From Akkermansia muciniphila (GTDB lineage: Bacteria > Verrucomicrobiota > Verrucomicrobiia > Limisphaerales > UBA11320): a stretch of 35,149 nt of DNA. Below the pieces are notes generated by a model that was not told the DNA's origin, ran no database searches, and saw nothing but the letters and a program-made list of their open reading frames with translations. The position numbers and the translations under genes are program-made. The stretch covers positions 1-35,149 of the forward strand of contig CAMAVD010000022.1 of assembly GCA_945861575.1 (NCBI GenBank), given 5' to 3'. This document shows, in pieces, positions 1 to 7,205 of this stretch; within the stretch, counting starts at the first letter, position 1; each line of letters opens with the position of its first letter.

Positions 1-167
1 TCAATTGCAGGAAAGTGATTTCCTATGATTTTACCCTACATGATTTTGTCACCGTGTATTTTCAAAATGAGAATTGCTGCGTTCTACGCCCTGACGCTCT
101 CGGAGCCAGAGGCGGCCCACGCCAGACTTCAGACGGACTGTTGTTAAAAACCCCCTACAATCAAAAA

Positions 168-244
168 TGGAGCGAGCGAAGGGATTCGAACCCTCGACAT
201 TCACCTTGGCAAGGTGACGCTCTACCAGGCTGAGCTACGCTCGC
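168..244 (-). tRNA. tRNA-Gly (anticodon GCC), CCA encoded
   Basis: The minus strand folds as a complete cloverleaf. The acceptor stem GCGAGCG pairs perfectly with CGCTCGC, the D arm is GCTC/GAGC, and the anticodon stem TCACC/GGTGA holds the loop TTGCCAA, so the anticodon is GCC and reads GGC glycine codons. The T arm GAGGG/CCCTT carries the standard TTCGAAT loop. The discriminator base is T, as usual for bacterial tRNA-Gly, and the 3' CCA is encoded at 168-170. It is transcribed away from the secretion operon. No duplicated tRNA 3' end that would suggest an integration site is seen nearby. Confidence 0.96.
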
Positions 245-351
245 TTCCGTACTGGTAAGCAGGGCGTTAACTTATTTGAAATCGGTTCGAATGCAAGCGT
301 CCTTTTTTGAAAATGAATCTTGCCTGAGGGGAGGGCGTCGATATCTCTTTG

Positions 352-368
352 GAACAGTCGCCCTGTTC
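352..368. promoter_or_regulatory. short inverted repeat just upstream of gspG
   Basis: GAACAG (352-357) and CTGTTC (363-368) form a perfect 6-bp inverted repeat around five bases, ending 7 nt before the gspG ATG. It could be an operator half-site pair or a small 5' mRNA hairpin at the start of the secretion operon. No convincing -35/-10 pair was found next to it, so the function is open. Confidence 0.25.
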
Positions 369-375
369 TTAAGCT

Positions 376-912
376 ATGAGACTAAAATCTGCCCTTCAAA
401 ATCGCCTGGTTCCGACGCGCGCCGCCGGATTCACCCTGATCGAAATCTTGCTCGTCATCGTCATTATTCTGCTTTTGGCAGGGGCGTTGGTGGTTTTCGT
501 GCTGCCTCAGCAAGAGGGGGCCGAGAAGAACACCACCCGCCTGCTCCTCAGCGGAGTCGGTACCGCGCTGGATACTTACCGCCTCAATGTCGGACACTAT
601 CCCTCGGAGCAGGAAGGGGGACTGGATGCCTTGCTTAAGAAGCCTACGTATGAAAATGAGCGACTGGGTGAGAAATGGCAGGGGCCCTACCTGAAGCCTG
701 GCACCCGATTGGACGATCCTTGGGGACACAAACTTCGCTATGAGCTTGCGGATCGTAGCGGCGGCGATGAGAAAAAGGGCGGCCTTCCCTACAAGCTTTC
801 CTCTGTGGGTCCTGACGGACAGCCAGACACCGACGACGATATCCGATTGATGTCGGACACAGAAAAGGATGGCGGCTCCGGTTCGGGCTCCAGTTCCGGC
901 TCCACCAGATAG
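376..912 (+). CDS. gspG: type II secretion major pseudopilin GspG
   Basis: 178 residues. This is the major subunit of the periplasmic pseudopilus that pushes substrates through the secretin. A type III signal peptide is visible: a basic leader, Gly18/Phe19 as the prepilin peptidase site (AAG|FTLIE), Glu23 at +5, then a hydrophobic helix to about residue 42. The globular part has GspG hallmarks: a YRLNVGHYPS-like segment, GPYLKP, the DPWG turn (about 115-118) and an acidic loop VGPDGQPDTDDDI that matches the calcium-binding loop of the family. A low-complexity Gly/Ser tail (about 165-177) is unusual. It is the first gene of the gsp operon; the next gene starts 123 bp downstream. A confident family call. 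Confidence 0.93.
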   Translation: MRLKSALQNRLVPTRAAGFTLIEILLVIVIILLLAGALVVFVLPQQEGAEKNTTRLLLSGVGTALDTYRLNVGHYPSEQEGGLDALLKKPTYENERLGEKWQGPYLKPGTRLDDPWGHKLRYELADRSGGDEKKGGLPYKLSSVGPDGQPDTDDDIRLMSDTEKDGGSGSGSSSGSTR

Positions 913-1001
913 CGGAGGGCCTCCGGAGAGGTGATCGGTTTCACCCCCGTTTGAGTTCCTTCAACTGCGGGCGCTTCTGCTAGGCTCGCTAGGCTGACCC
1001 A

Positions 1002-1019
1002 CAGGGCGTTTCCGCCCTG
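1002..1019. other. hairpin between gspG and gspH
   Basis: CAGGGCG (1002-1008) and CGCCCTG (1013-1019) make a perfect 7-bp stem with a TTTC loop, 16 nt before the gspH ATG. No T-run follows, so it is not a typical intrinsic terminator. In this position it may stabilise the abundant gspG message or damp read-through into the minor pseudopilin genes; that is inference. Confidence 0.35.
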
Positions 1020-1035
1020 GTTCGACCGATTTCTC

Positions 1036-1731
1036 ATGAAGGTTGGTCGCGATAATTTAAGGTCAGTTCGGGGTTTCACCTTGGTGGAACTTCTCCTGGT
1101 GGTGGCGCTCGTGGCGTTGCTGTTTGGGGCCGTGGTTTTTAACTTTGCGAGCCTTCAAAACACGGCGGATCTCACCGAGGGTACGACTCGGGTTGAGGCT
1201 TTGCTGCTGTTTGTTCGCTCGCAGGCGCAGTACACGGGACGGCGGCTGACACTTCGCTTCGAGCGCGAAGTGGACTCCCCTTCCGCAAGCCCCACGAAGA
1301 GCTCACCAATCCAGGTCCTCTGGGAGCCTGACCCATTGACACTGCCGGGGCGGTGGGAAGTCCTTTCCGAGGCCTCCCAGTATCTTCAGAATCTTACGGA
1401 CCTCGTCCGTGTGGTGCGTGTTCGGGTGGGTGATTCACCCGAACCTCTCGTGCCAGGAGAGCCCCCACCTGTGGACGAAACGCCTTCCGTCGACCTTGAC
1501 GGACATGCGCTCGAAAACCCCCCTGTCCATTTTTTTCCCGACGGTTCCAGCGATTCGCTCGAGTTGGAGCTGGTCTCTCGGCGCCCTGAGGATCGTCGGA
1601 AGATTCGACTTCGGCTGGAAGGGATTACCGGCGCCCTTCATCGCGAGTTTGTGGAATCCGAGCCGTCGGTTGACGCGCCCGATGAGCTTGAGGAGGACGA
1701 GCAGATGCTGGAGTCGGAGGAGGCACGATGA
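1036..1731 (+). CDS. gspH: minor pseudopilin GspH-like
   Basis: 231 residues. It begins with a type III leader of 13 residues ending in Gly13/Phe14 (VRG|FTLVE), with Glu at +5 and a hydrophobic helix (VVALVALLFGAVVF). The rest is a soluble domain with beta-rich character and acidic linkers (around 135-155 and 215-229). Family identity rests on the leader, the size and the order G-H-I-J-K; the globular domain itself is poorly conserved. The gene overlaps gspI by the ATGA at 1728-1731, which points to coupled translation. GspH is the minor subunit near the pseudopilus tip in classical systems. The FimT/PilV-type names are an alternative. Confidence 0.8.
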   Translation: MKVGRDNLRSVRGFTLVELLLVVALVALLFGAVVFNFASLQNTADLTEGTTRVEALLLFVRSQAQYTGRRLTLRFEREVDSPSASPTKSSPIQVLWEPDPLTLPGRWEVLSEASQYLQNLTDLVRVVRVRVGDSPEPLVPGEPPPVDETPSVDLDGHALENPPVHFFPDGSSDSLELELVSRRPEDRRKIRLRLEGITGALHREFVESEPSVDAPDELEEDEQMLESEEAR

Positions 1732-2174
1732 GGCCTGCCTGCGCATCCCAGCGAGACGAGCATGGGGCTCTGCTCCTTGAGGTGGTTCTTGCCTTGGTGC
1801 TCTTCTCCGGAGCTGCAGTGGTCCTCGGCATGGCCCTGAACGCTTCCATGGAAGGGGTGGAGCGTCAGCGTTTGCAGCTGCATGCGAGTGATCTAGCCAT
1901 CACGGTGTTGTCAGGCGTGCAGCTGGGAACTCGCCCAGCGTCCTCAGGTGGACCGGGTAATTTCAATGCTCCTTTCCAGGATTACACTTGGCAGATGGTG
2001 GTGACACCGCCTGAAGGGGACGAGCCCGGCAATCTGTTGAGTGTGGAGGTCATCATCCGGCACAAACCGTCCCTTCTCGTTTATCGGGTCACGCAGTGGC
2101 TGCGTCCTGCGGGTGCCGATTCGCGTGAGTCCGGCGGAGCCCCCCCTCCGGTGGGTCCATTACCACGCAACTGA
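1728..2174 (+). CDS. gspI: minor pseudopilin GspI-like
   Basis: 148 residues. The leader ends EHG|ALLLEVVLALVLF: Gly13 at -1 and Glu18 at +5 are kept, but +1 is Ala instead of Phe/Met. A hydrophobic helix and a compact soluble domain follow, with LASDLA-like and YTWQMVV segments similar in layout to GspI (a short protein, the usual size class). The start overlaps the gspH stop and is preceded by a strong GGAGGAGG Shine-Dalgarno (1716-1723). GspI nucleates the GspI-J-K tip complex in known systems. The C-terminal Pro/Gly tail is probably disordered. Assignment depends partly on gene order. Confidence 0.78.
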   Translation: MRPACASQRDEHGALLLEVVLALVLFSGAAVVLGMALNASMEGVERQRLQLHASDLAITVLSGVQLGTRPASSGGPGNFNAPFQDYTWQMVVTPPEGDEPGNLLSVEVIIRHKPSLLVYRVTQWLRPAGADSRESGGAPPPVGPLPRN

Positions 2175-2181
2175 GCCCGGC

Positions 2182-3033
2182 ATGCACCCGTACCCACCAC
2201 AACCTCGTAACGATCCTCAGCATGTGCCGGGTGGCCGTGCTTGGGCAGGCCGGCGCGGGTTCACACTGGTCGAGGTCGTGTTGGCCATCGGTATCGCGAT
2301 TGGACTGATGGTAGTGGCGCTGTACTTCTACCACCAGGCATCCCAGCTCCGTGCCCAGCTGATTGAGCAGTCCGAACAAATTTCGGAAACCCGTCTGTTG
2401 ATGGAACGAATCACGCTGGATCTGCGAGTCGCCCATGCCCAGCCGCTTTTGGCCTTCCAGGGGAGCAATGCGTTTCTTCGCTTTGCCGTGTTGAATGTAC
2501 CGGCTGCGGGTGCGGGCATGACAGGCTCCAACGGTCCTGTTTCGCGTCGTGTCACGGATCTGAGCGTGGTGGCTTACGAGGTAGGGAGTGTCCTGCAGGG
2601 AACCAATCGGGTGATCACAGGTATCCACCGTACGGAGCGACCCTTCCAAATTTTTGGTGGTTCTGGCACACCGCCATTGGCCTTATCGACGAATCTTGCT
2701 GGGCGAGATGGGATGGTGGAGACCCATCGCCTGGGCAGGCCGATTACGGAGCGAGTGCGCTACCTGTCCTTTGGGTTTTGGGATGGAGTGGTGTGGAAGG
2801 ATCGGTGGGCCTCCTCCCGTCTCCCCCAGGCCGTTCGCCTGACGCTGGGATGGAAATCCCTGGCGGACGGGGCCACGGAGGGGGATTACGGAGGGGAACT
2901 GTTCCGGCGTGTGGTGGTCCTTCCGGGGTATGGTGCGAGTTCTGAGGCTGAGAACGAGCTGCTCGGGTCGGGAAACCGTGGGGAGGGAGGGCTCGATGAG
3001 CCCGACGAAGGTCTTTATCTACCCACGCCATGA
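2182..3033 (+). CDS. gspJ: minor pseudopilin GspJ-like
   Basis: 283 residues from the ATG at 2182, seven bases after the gspI stop. An upstream in-frame extension reaches into gspI and is not used here. The leader is long (26 residues, Pro/Arg-rich) and ends RRG|FTLVEVVLAIGIAIG, with Phe at +1 and Glu31 at +5. A heptad-like helix follows (QLRAQLIEQSEQISETRLLMERI), then a beta-rich domain containing a VRYLSFGFWDG segment and WASSRLPQAVRLTL, typical of GspJ. The stop overlaps gspK by ATGA (3030-3033). With GspI and GspK it should form the pseudopilus tip. Confidence 0.85.
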   Translation: MHPYPPQPRNDPQHVPGGRAWAGRRGFTLVEVVLAIGIAIGLMVVALYFYHQASQLRAQLIEQSEQISETRLLMERITLDLRVAHAQPLLAFQGSNAFLRFAVLNVPAAGAGMTGSNGPVSRRVTDLSVVAYEVGSVLQGTNRVITGIHRTERPFQIFGGSGTPPLALSTNLAGRDGMVETHRLGRPITERVRYLSFGFWDGVVWKDRWASSRLPQAVRLTLGWKSLADGATEGDYGGELFRRVVVLPGYGASSEAENELLGSGNRGEGGLDEPDEGLYLPTP

Positions 3034-4433
3034 AGCCCTCTGCCTGCCCATCAGTTCATGCCAGATCACGCCAGGGGTTTGTGTTGATTGCAGTGCTCAT
3101 CCTCATCCTCCTGGCCTCCATGGTGGTCGTAAGCCTCATGTTTCGGCTGCGCGCTGAGAACACCGCTGGGGCGGCGCTCGCTGCTTCCGAACAGGGATGG
3201 ATGGCTGCGATGAGCGGAATCGAAGAGGTGATGCGAACGATTGTCAGTGCCGCACCCGGAACGACGGCGTGGCAGGAGGATCCCAGACGGTTTCGGGATC
3301 GATGGGTGGCAGATGATGGGGTGAACCGTTGGTACTTCACCGTCTGGACAGGCGTGGACGAGGATGCCTTGCGCGACACCCGTTACGGTGTGAGTGACGA
3401 GGCTTCCAGACTCAATTTGAACACGGCCCATACTCCCGATCTCACCCGCGTTCCGGGGCTCACCCCCGCGCTCGTTCAAGCCTTGCGGGATTTTGTCGAT
3501 ACCGACTCTACAGCTCGTTCAGAGGGTGGAGAAACCGGGACCGATGCTCTGTTTCCAGGAACACCCACTATTGCCGTGAGGAACGGGCCCCTAAACACGG
3601 TTGAAGAGCTGCTGCTTGTTCGCGGCTTTACTCGCTCGCTTGTCTTGGGTGAGGATGTGAATATGAACGGTCGTCTTGATCCTAACGAAGATGACGGACC
3701 TGAGACCCCGCCGATTGACAATGGCGACGGGCATCTTGATTCTGGGCTCTCCCGACTGTTCACCGCCTGCTCGTATGATTTGAATACTGACCTGCGCGGT
3801 CGGCGTCGGACGAACATCAATGATCCGAAAGATGCGCTGCCCGTCGTTGAGTTGCCCGCAGCCGTCACCAATTTTGTTACTCTGTTGCGGGAGCATCAGA
3901 TTCGTGTGTCACACGCGGCAGAGCTCCTGGAAGCGACCGTGAAAGTAAAAGATCAACGCGGAGTGGAGGTCGATATGCCTTCGGGTGTCGGCAAGGCGGA
4001 GCTCTCCGTGGTGTTGGACTATTTTACCGCAACAAATCTTGCGCAGCTGAAGGGGCTTATCAACGTGAACACTGCTTCTTCACAGGTTCTGGCGACCATC
4101 CCGGAGATCGATCCCCCCCTGGCGGAGGCCATCGTTTCTGCCCGGCGGAGCATCAGCCCTGAGCGGCGAGATACCCTTGCGTGGCTCTACCAGGAGGATG
4201 TTGTCGATGCCGTCCGTTTTAAAGCCATTGCTCCCAGGCTGACAACGCGCGGGCTCCAATATAGCTTCAATGTGGTGGGATTTGGGGTTCCCTCCGGGCA
4301 CTATCGCGTCTTCCAGGTTATCGTGGATCTGGGTGGAGGGCGGCCGCGTGTGGCGTATCTCCGTGACTTGACCCGACTTGGCCAGCCTTTCCCTTTTGAT
4401 ACTGTTCAAAGCAAGGAGGCTACCGGTGGCTGA
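3030..4433 (+). CDS. gspK: minor pseudopilin GspK
   Basis: 467 residues, larger than typical GspK (about 300-330). The leader ends RQG|FVLIAVLILILL; Ala at +5 instead of Glu is the known GspK exception. The soluble part shows the T2SK/SAM-like helical region (SRLNLNTAHTPDLTRVPGL) and a second helix-hairpin-helix-like block (LINVNTASSQVLATI, about 344-358). Between them, Asp209 to Glu220 forms a textbook EF-hand-type loop (D-x-N-x-N-G-x-L-D-x-x-E), followed by a weaker one (NGDGHLD). The known GspK structure binds calcium in this domain. GspK caps the pseudopilus tip. It overlaps gspL by eight bases. Confidence 0.9.
   Translation: MKPSACPSVHARSRQGFVLIAVLILILLASMVVVSLMFRLRAENTAGAALAASEQGWMAAMSGIEEVMRTIVSAAPGTTAWQEDPRRFRDRWVADDGVNRWYFTVWTGVDEDALRDTRYGVSDEASRLNLNTAHTPDLTRVPGLTPALVQALRDFVDTDSTARSEGGETGTDALFPGTPTIAVRNGPLNTVEELLLVRGFTRSLVLGEDVNMNGRLDPNEDDGPETPPIDNGDGHLDSGLSRLFTACSYDLNTDLRGRRRTNINDPKDALPVVELPAAVTNFVTLLREHQIRVSHAAELLEATVKVKDQRGVEVDMPSGVGKAELSVVLDYFTATNLAQLKGLINVNTASSQVLATIPEIDPPLAEAIVSARRSISPERRDTLAWLYQEDVVDAVRFKAIAPRLTTRGLQYSFNVVGFGVPSGHYRVFQVIVDLGGGRPRVAYLRDLTRLGQPFPFDTVQSKEATGG
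4413..4419 (+). promoter_or_regulatory. ribosome binding site fixing the gspL GTG start
   Basis: A perfect AAGGAGG lies six bases before the GTG at 4426, inside the end of gspK. It decides between this GTG and an upstream in-frame start at 4378 that would lie deep inside gspK. Confidence 0.75.
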
Positions 4434-6144
4434 GAACGACAAGAGTCCGGGCTTGGTTTCGCGGGCTCTCCTCTTCAAGCCCTTCTCCAAGCGTCGGCCC
4501 AAGCCCCCGTCTCAGGTGACGGCCTTGGATATTGATGGGGTGACGCTTCGCGTGGTGCAGGCCGTGCCTCAGGGCGATCGCTGCGATATTATTCGTGTGT
4601 CCGCAGCTCGCATGGAGATGAGTGCCGATGCGAATCGATCCGACCCTGCTCAACTCGGGAAGGCGATGGCGGCTGCGCTCGCGTCCATCGGCGTGAAGCC
4701 AGGCTCAGTGGTGATGGGTGTGCCGCGCGCTCAGGTGATCCTGCGCACCCTGGTGCTCCCAGTCATGCGTGATGTTCGTGAGCTTGCGTCCATGGTGCAT
4801 TTCCAGATCGGCCGAGATCTCCCCTTCCGCATGGAAGACGCCGTGATTGATTTCAAGGTGCGACGACAGATTGTTCCTCCCGCACCGCGCGTGGACCCTG
4901 TTCTGGTGGCTGCCTCGGCCGATCCTGTCATTCCTACCCCTAAACTTGAGGTGCTGGTCGCTGCCCTAAAGCGCGAGGTGGTGGATTTCTACCAGCAGGT
5001 GGCAGAAATCGCCGGCCTTCGCCTGCTGGCCTTGGGGCTGCTCCCCTACGCCAATGCCCGCTGCGTGGACGCCTGTAGGGTGGCCGACGGGTCGCAGGCC
5101 TTTGCACTCGTTTCCCTCCGCCCAGACGAAGTGAGCATCGATGTGATGGCGGAAGAGTCTCTGCTCTTCAGCCGTGGAGCGGCTATCCGCCTTTTCAGCG
5201 AGCCTACGACCGCTCCCACAGCTGAGGGGAATGAAGCGGCTTTCGAGGCGCTGAAGGACAGCGCAAGCGGCTACGCCGATGCGGTCACTATTGAGGTGGT
5301 TCGAAGCCTGCATGGTTTCAGTGGGATGGAGCCTGACACCCCAGTAGCCAAAGTCGTCGTCACCGGTGGGACCGGTTCGGAACCCGCCATCGTCGAGGCC
5401 CTCAGCCGCCGTCTCAACCGCCCCTGCACGCTCCTGGATGTGGGCGCTGCCCTGGCACTGCCCCCCGAGTCACGGGAGCATTGGACTGGCTCCATCGCCG
5501 CCTTGGGTCTCGCTTTTGGCTTGGCCGACCCACGCGGGCTGCCCTTCGACTTTCTCAACCCTAAACGTCCTGCCGTCCCCCGCGACCTCGGCCGAATTCG
5601 GATGCTTGCGGGCATCGCAGCGCTTTTCGCGGTCTTTCTATTTTCGGGGTCGCTCCGTACTTATCTTCTAAATCAGAAGACCCAAATCAATCGCAACGTT
5701 GCGTTGGAGTTGGCAGAGGCTGAGAAGAACCGGGCGACCTACAAGCGGATGATCCAGCAGGCGTCGGTGGTGCAGGACTGGGGGAGGGTGCAGCCGAACT
5801 GGCTGAACCACTATGCCTATCTGAGCGCTCTCATGCCCCCCAGCGAGGAAGTCTATATCACCTCTTTCAGCGTGACGGGTCAGGGGGTCATTCGGATCGC
5901 GGTGCAGGCACGGAGCGGGGAAGTGCTGGCAAAGTTGGACAAGCAGTTGAGGGCCGCGGGTTATGACGTCAAGCCGTTGGCCATCACGCCTGGCGCGGAT
6001 CGGCATGGGTATGAGTTTCGTTCCAATGTTGATCTCGTGGTCCCTGAGAAACTGAAGATTGATCTGACCAAATTGAAGACGCCGGTTCGTCCCTCGGACG
6101 ATGGCTCGTTGGATCCAGTCTTGCGCAAAGGGGGGCGGTCATGA
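4426..6144 (+). CDS. gspL: GspL-type assembly protein, PilM-PilN-like fusion
   Basis: 572 residues from a GTG start. The N-terminal 30-380 region is an actin-like PilM/cytoplasmic GspL domain: it opens with VTALDIDGVTLRVVQ (phosphate-1-type strand) and has a VVVTGGTGSEP segment and an AALGLAFGLA helix near its end. A single transmembrane helix (about 391-412, IAALFAVFLFSG) leads into a coiled coil and a periplasmic ferredoxin-like PilN/GspL domain (ALMPPSEEVYITSFSV...). GspL anchors the GspE ATPase to the inner membrane and contacts GspM. It overlaps gspK upstream and gspM (ATGA) downstream. In type IV pili the two halves are separate PilM and PilN, so the fused form supports the GspL call. 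Confidence 0.86.
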   Translation: MAENDKSPGLVSRALLFKPFSKRRPKPPSQVTALDIDGVTLRVVQAVPQGDRCDIIRVSAARMEMSADANRSDPAQLGKAMAAALASIGVKPGSVVMGVPRAQVILRTLVLPVMRDVRELASMVHFQIGRDLPFRMEDAVIDFKVRRQIVPPAPRVDPVLVAASADPVIPTPKLEVLVAALKREVVDFYQQVAEIAGLRLLALGLLPYANARCVDACRVADGSQAFALVSLRPDEVSIDVMAEESLLFSRGAAIRLFSEPTTAPTAEGNEAAFEALKDSASGYADAVTIEVVRSLHGFSGMEPDTPVAKVVVTGGTGSEPAIVEALSRRLNRPCTLLDVGAALALPPESREHWTGSIAALGLAFGLADPRGLPFDFLNPKRPAVPRDLGRIRMLAGIAALFAVFLFSGSLRTYLLNQKTQINRNVALELAEAEKNRATYKRMIQQASVVQDWGRVQPNWLNHYAYLSALMPPSEEVYITSFSVTGQGVIRIAVQARSGEVLAKLDKQLRAAGYDVKPLAITPGADRHGYEFRSNVDLVVPEKLKIDLTKLKTPVRPSDDGSLDPVLRKGGRS

Positions 6145-7163
6145 GCCGTCGCGAAAAGCTATTGGCCGGGGTTATACTGGGTCTGGTGGGGTTGCTGGTG
6201 GTTGGCTTTGGCGTGCGATCCTGGATTTTCAAGCCGCTTCGCGAGATGGACCGCCGCACTGCCGATTTACGGGAAAAAATCGAGAAGGTGAAGGCGGATC
6301 GTCGGGCGTTCTTTGCCGCGGAGGATCAGCTCAAGGGAGTGAACCTGCGCGTGTTTGCTGACACCGTGGATCAGGCCAGTGCCCGCTCAGGGGAGATGCT
6401 GACGCGTCAGATCCTGATCAGCGGGTTGGAGGAGAGTGAATTCACGCGCTTGCCGGTCGGACCACGAAAGCTGCGGGGCGCGAATGAGATCGGCTGGAAC
6501 GTCCAAGGTGACGGTCCGCTGTCGAATGTGGTGAATCTCGTTCATTTGCTCCAGGAGTCTCCCTGGATTCACCATCTCGACGGATTGTCTCTTTCCGTGG
6601 GGGATGGGCCTGGAATGGTGAGAGTGCGCTTCCGCTACCTGACCTTAATCCTGGATCCTGGACCTGAGGTTGAGCGAAAAGAATTGGTTTCCAAGGCATC
6701 TGTGTTGAGTCCTGAGCGCCACCTGCTCGACGGTTTGGTGGCCCGAGATCTCCTGCGTCCCTACATCAAGCGCCCCCCGCCGCCTCCCCCACCGTCCACC
6801 CCAGGTTCCGGCTCACCGAGTCGTCCAGGCGGTGCACCGGCGCCGCCGGGGCCCGAAACGTTCCGAGTGGTGTCGTTGTCCGAGTGGCAGGGAGTACCGG
6901 AGGTGCATGTAAGGGATCTGGTCAACCAGAAGACACTGCGCTACAAGCCTGGGGATTCGCTGGCCGGCGGAACGATTCTCACTGTGGATTATCGGCCGAT
7001 GCCGCTGGCGGGTGCCGTCGGCCTTCAGTCTCACAGCCGTGTGATTGTAAGGATCGGATCCGAGATTTGGGCGATTGAGCGTGGAAAAACCCTCGCAGAG
7101 AAGCATCGGCTGGAGGCGCGGGATCTGCCACCGGATCTGCCCAAAGTTCCTGTGGGTGGATGA
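6141..7163 (+). CDS. gspM: GspM/PilO-like protein with PilP/GspC-like tail
   Basis: 340 residues. One N-terminal transmembrane helix (about 8-30), a coiled coil (31-64), then a PilO/GspM-like periplasmic domain (about 65-180). A polyproline and Gly/Ser linker (211-239) joins it to a beta-rich C-terminal domain (240-322, FRVVSLSEWQGVPEVHVRDL ... GSEIWAIERG). This tail resembles the small beta domain of PilP and the GspC homology region, which bind the N0 domain of the secretin. No separate gspC/pilP is present, so this protein may cover both jobs: partner of GspL and bridge to the secretin. The linker would span the periplasm. The domain calls are by pattern, not alignment. Confidence 0.75.
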   Translation: MSRREKLLAGVILGLVGLLVVGFGVRSWIFKPLREMDRRTADLREKIEKVKADRRAFFAAEDQLKGVNLRVFADTVDQASARSGEMLTRQILISGLEESEFTRLPVGPRKLRGANEIGWNVQGDGPLSNVVNLVHLLQESPWIHHLDGLSLSVGDGPGMVRVRFRYLTLILDPGPEVERKELVSKASVLSPERHLLDGLVARDLLRPYIKRPPPPPPPSTPGSGSPSRPGGAPAPPGPETFRVVSLSEWQGVPEVHVRDLVNQKTLRYKPGDSLAGGTILTVDYRPMPLAGAVGLQSHSRVIVRIGSEIWAIERGKTLAEKHRLEARDLPPDLPKVPVGG

Positions 7164-7205
7164 GTTGAAAGTTTTTTGAACTGACGCGGGTGCTCGCGCA
7201 GTCCA

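Noticed and set aside
15-233. 72-residue open frame at the left edge
   Set aside because: It runs through the tRNA-Gly gene and has no protein-like features.
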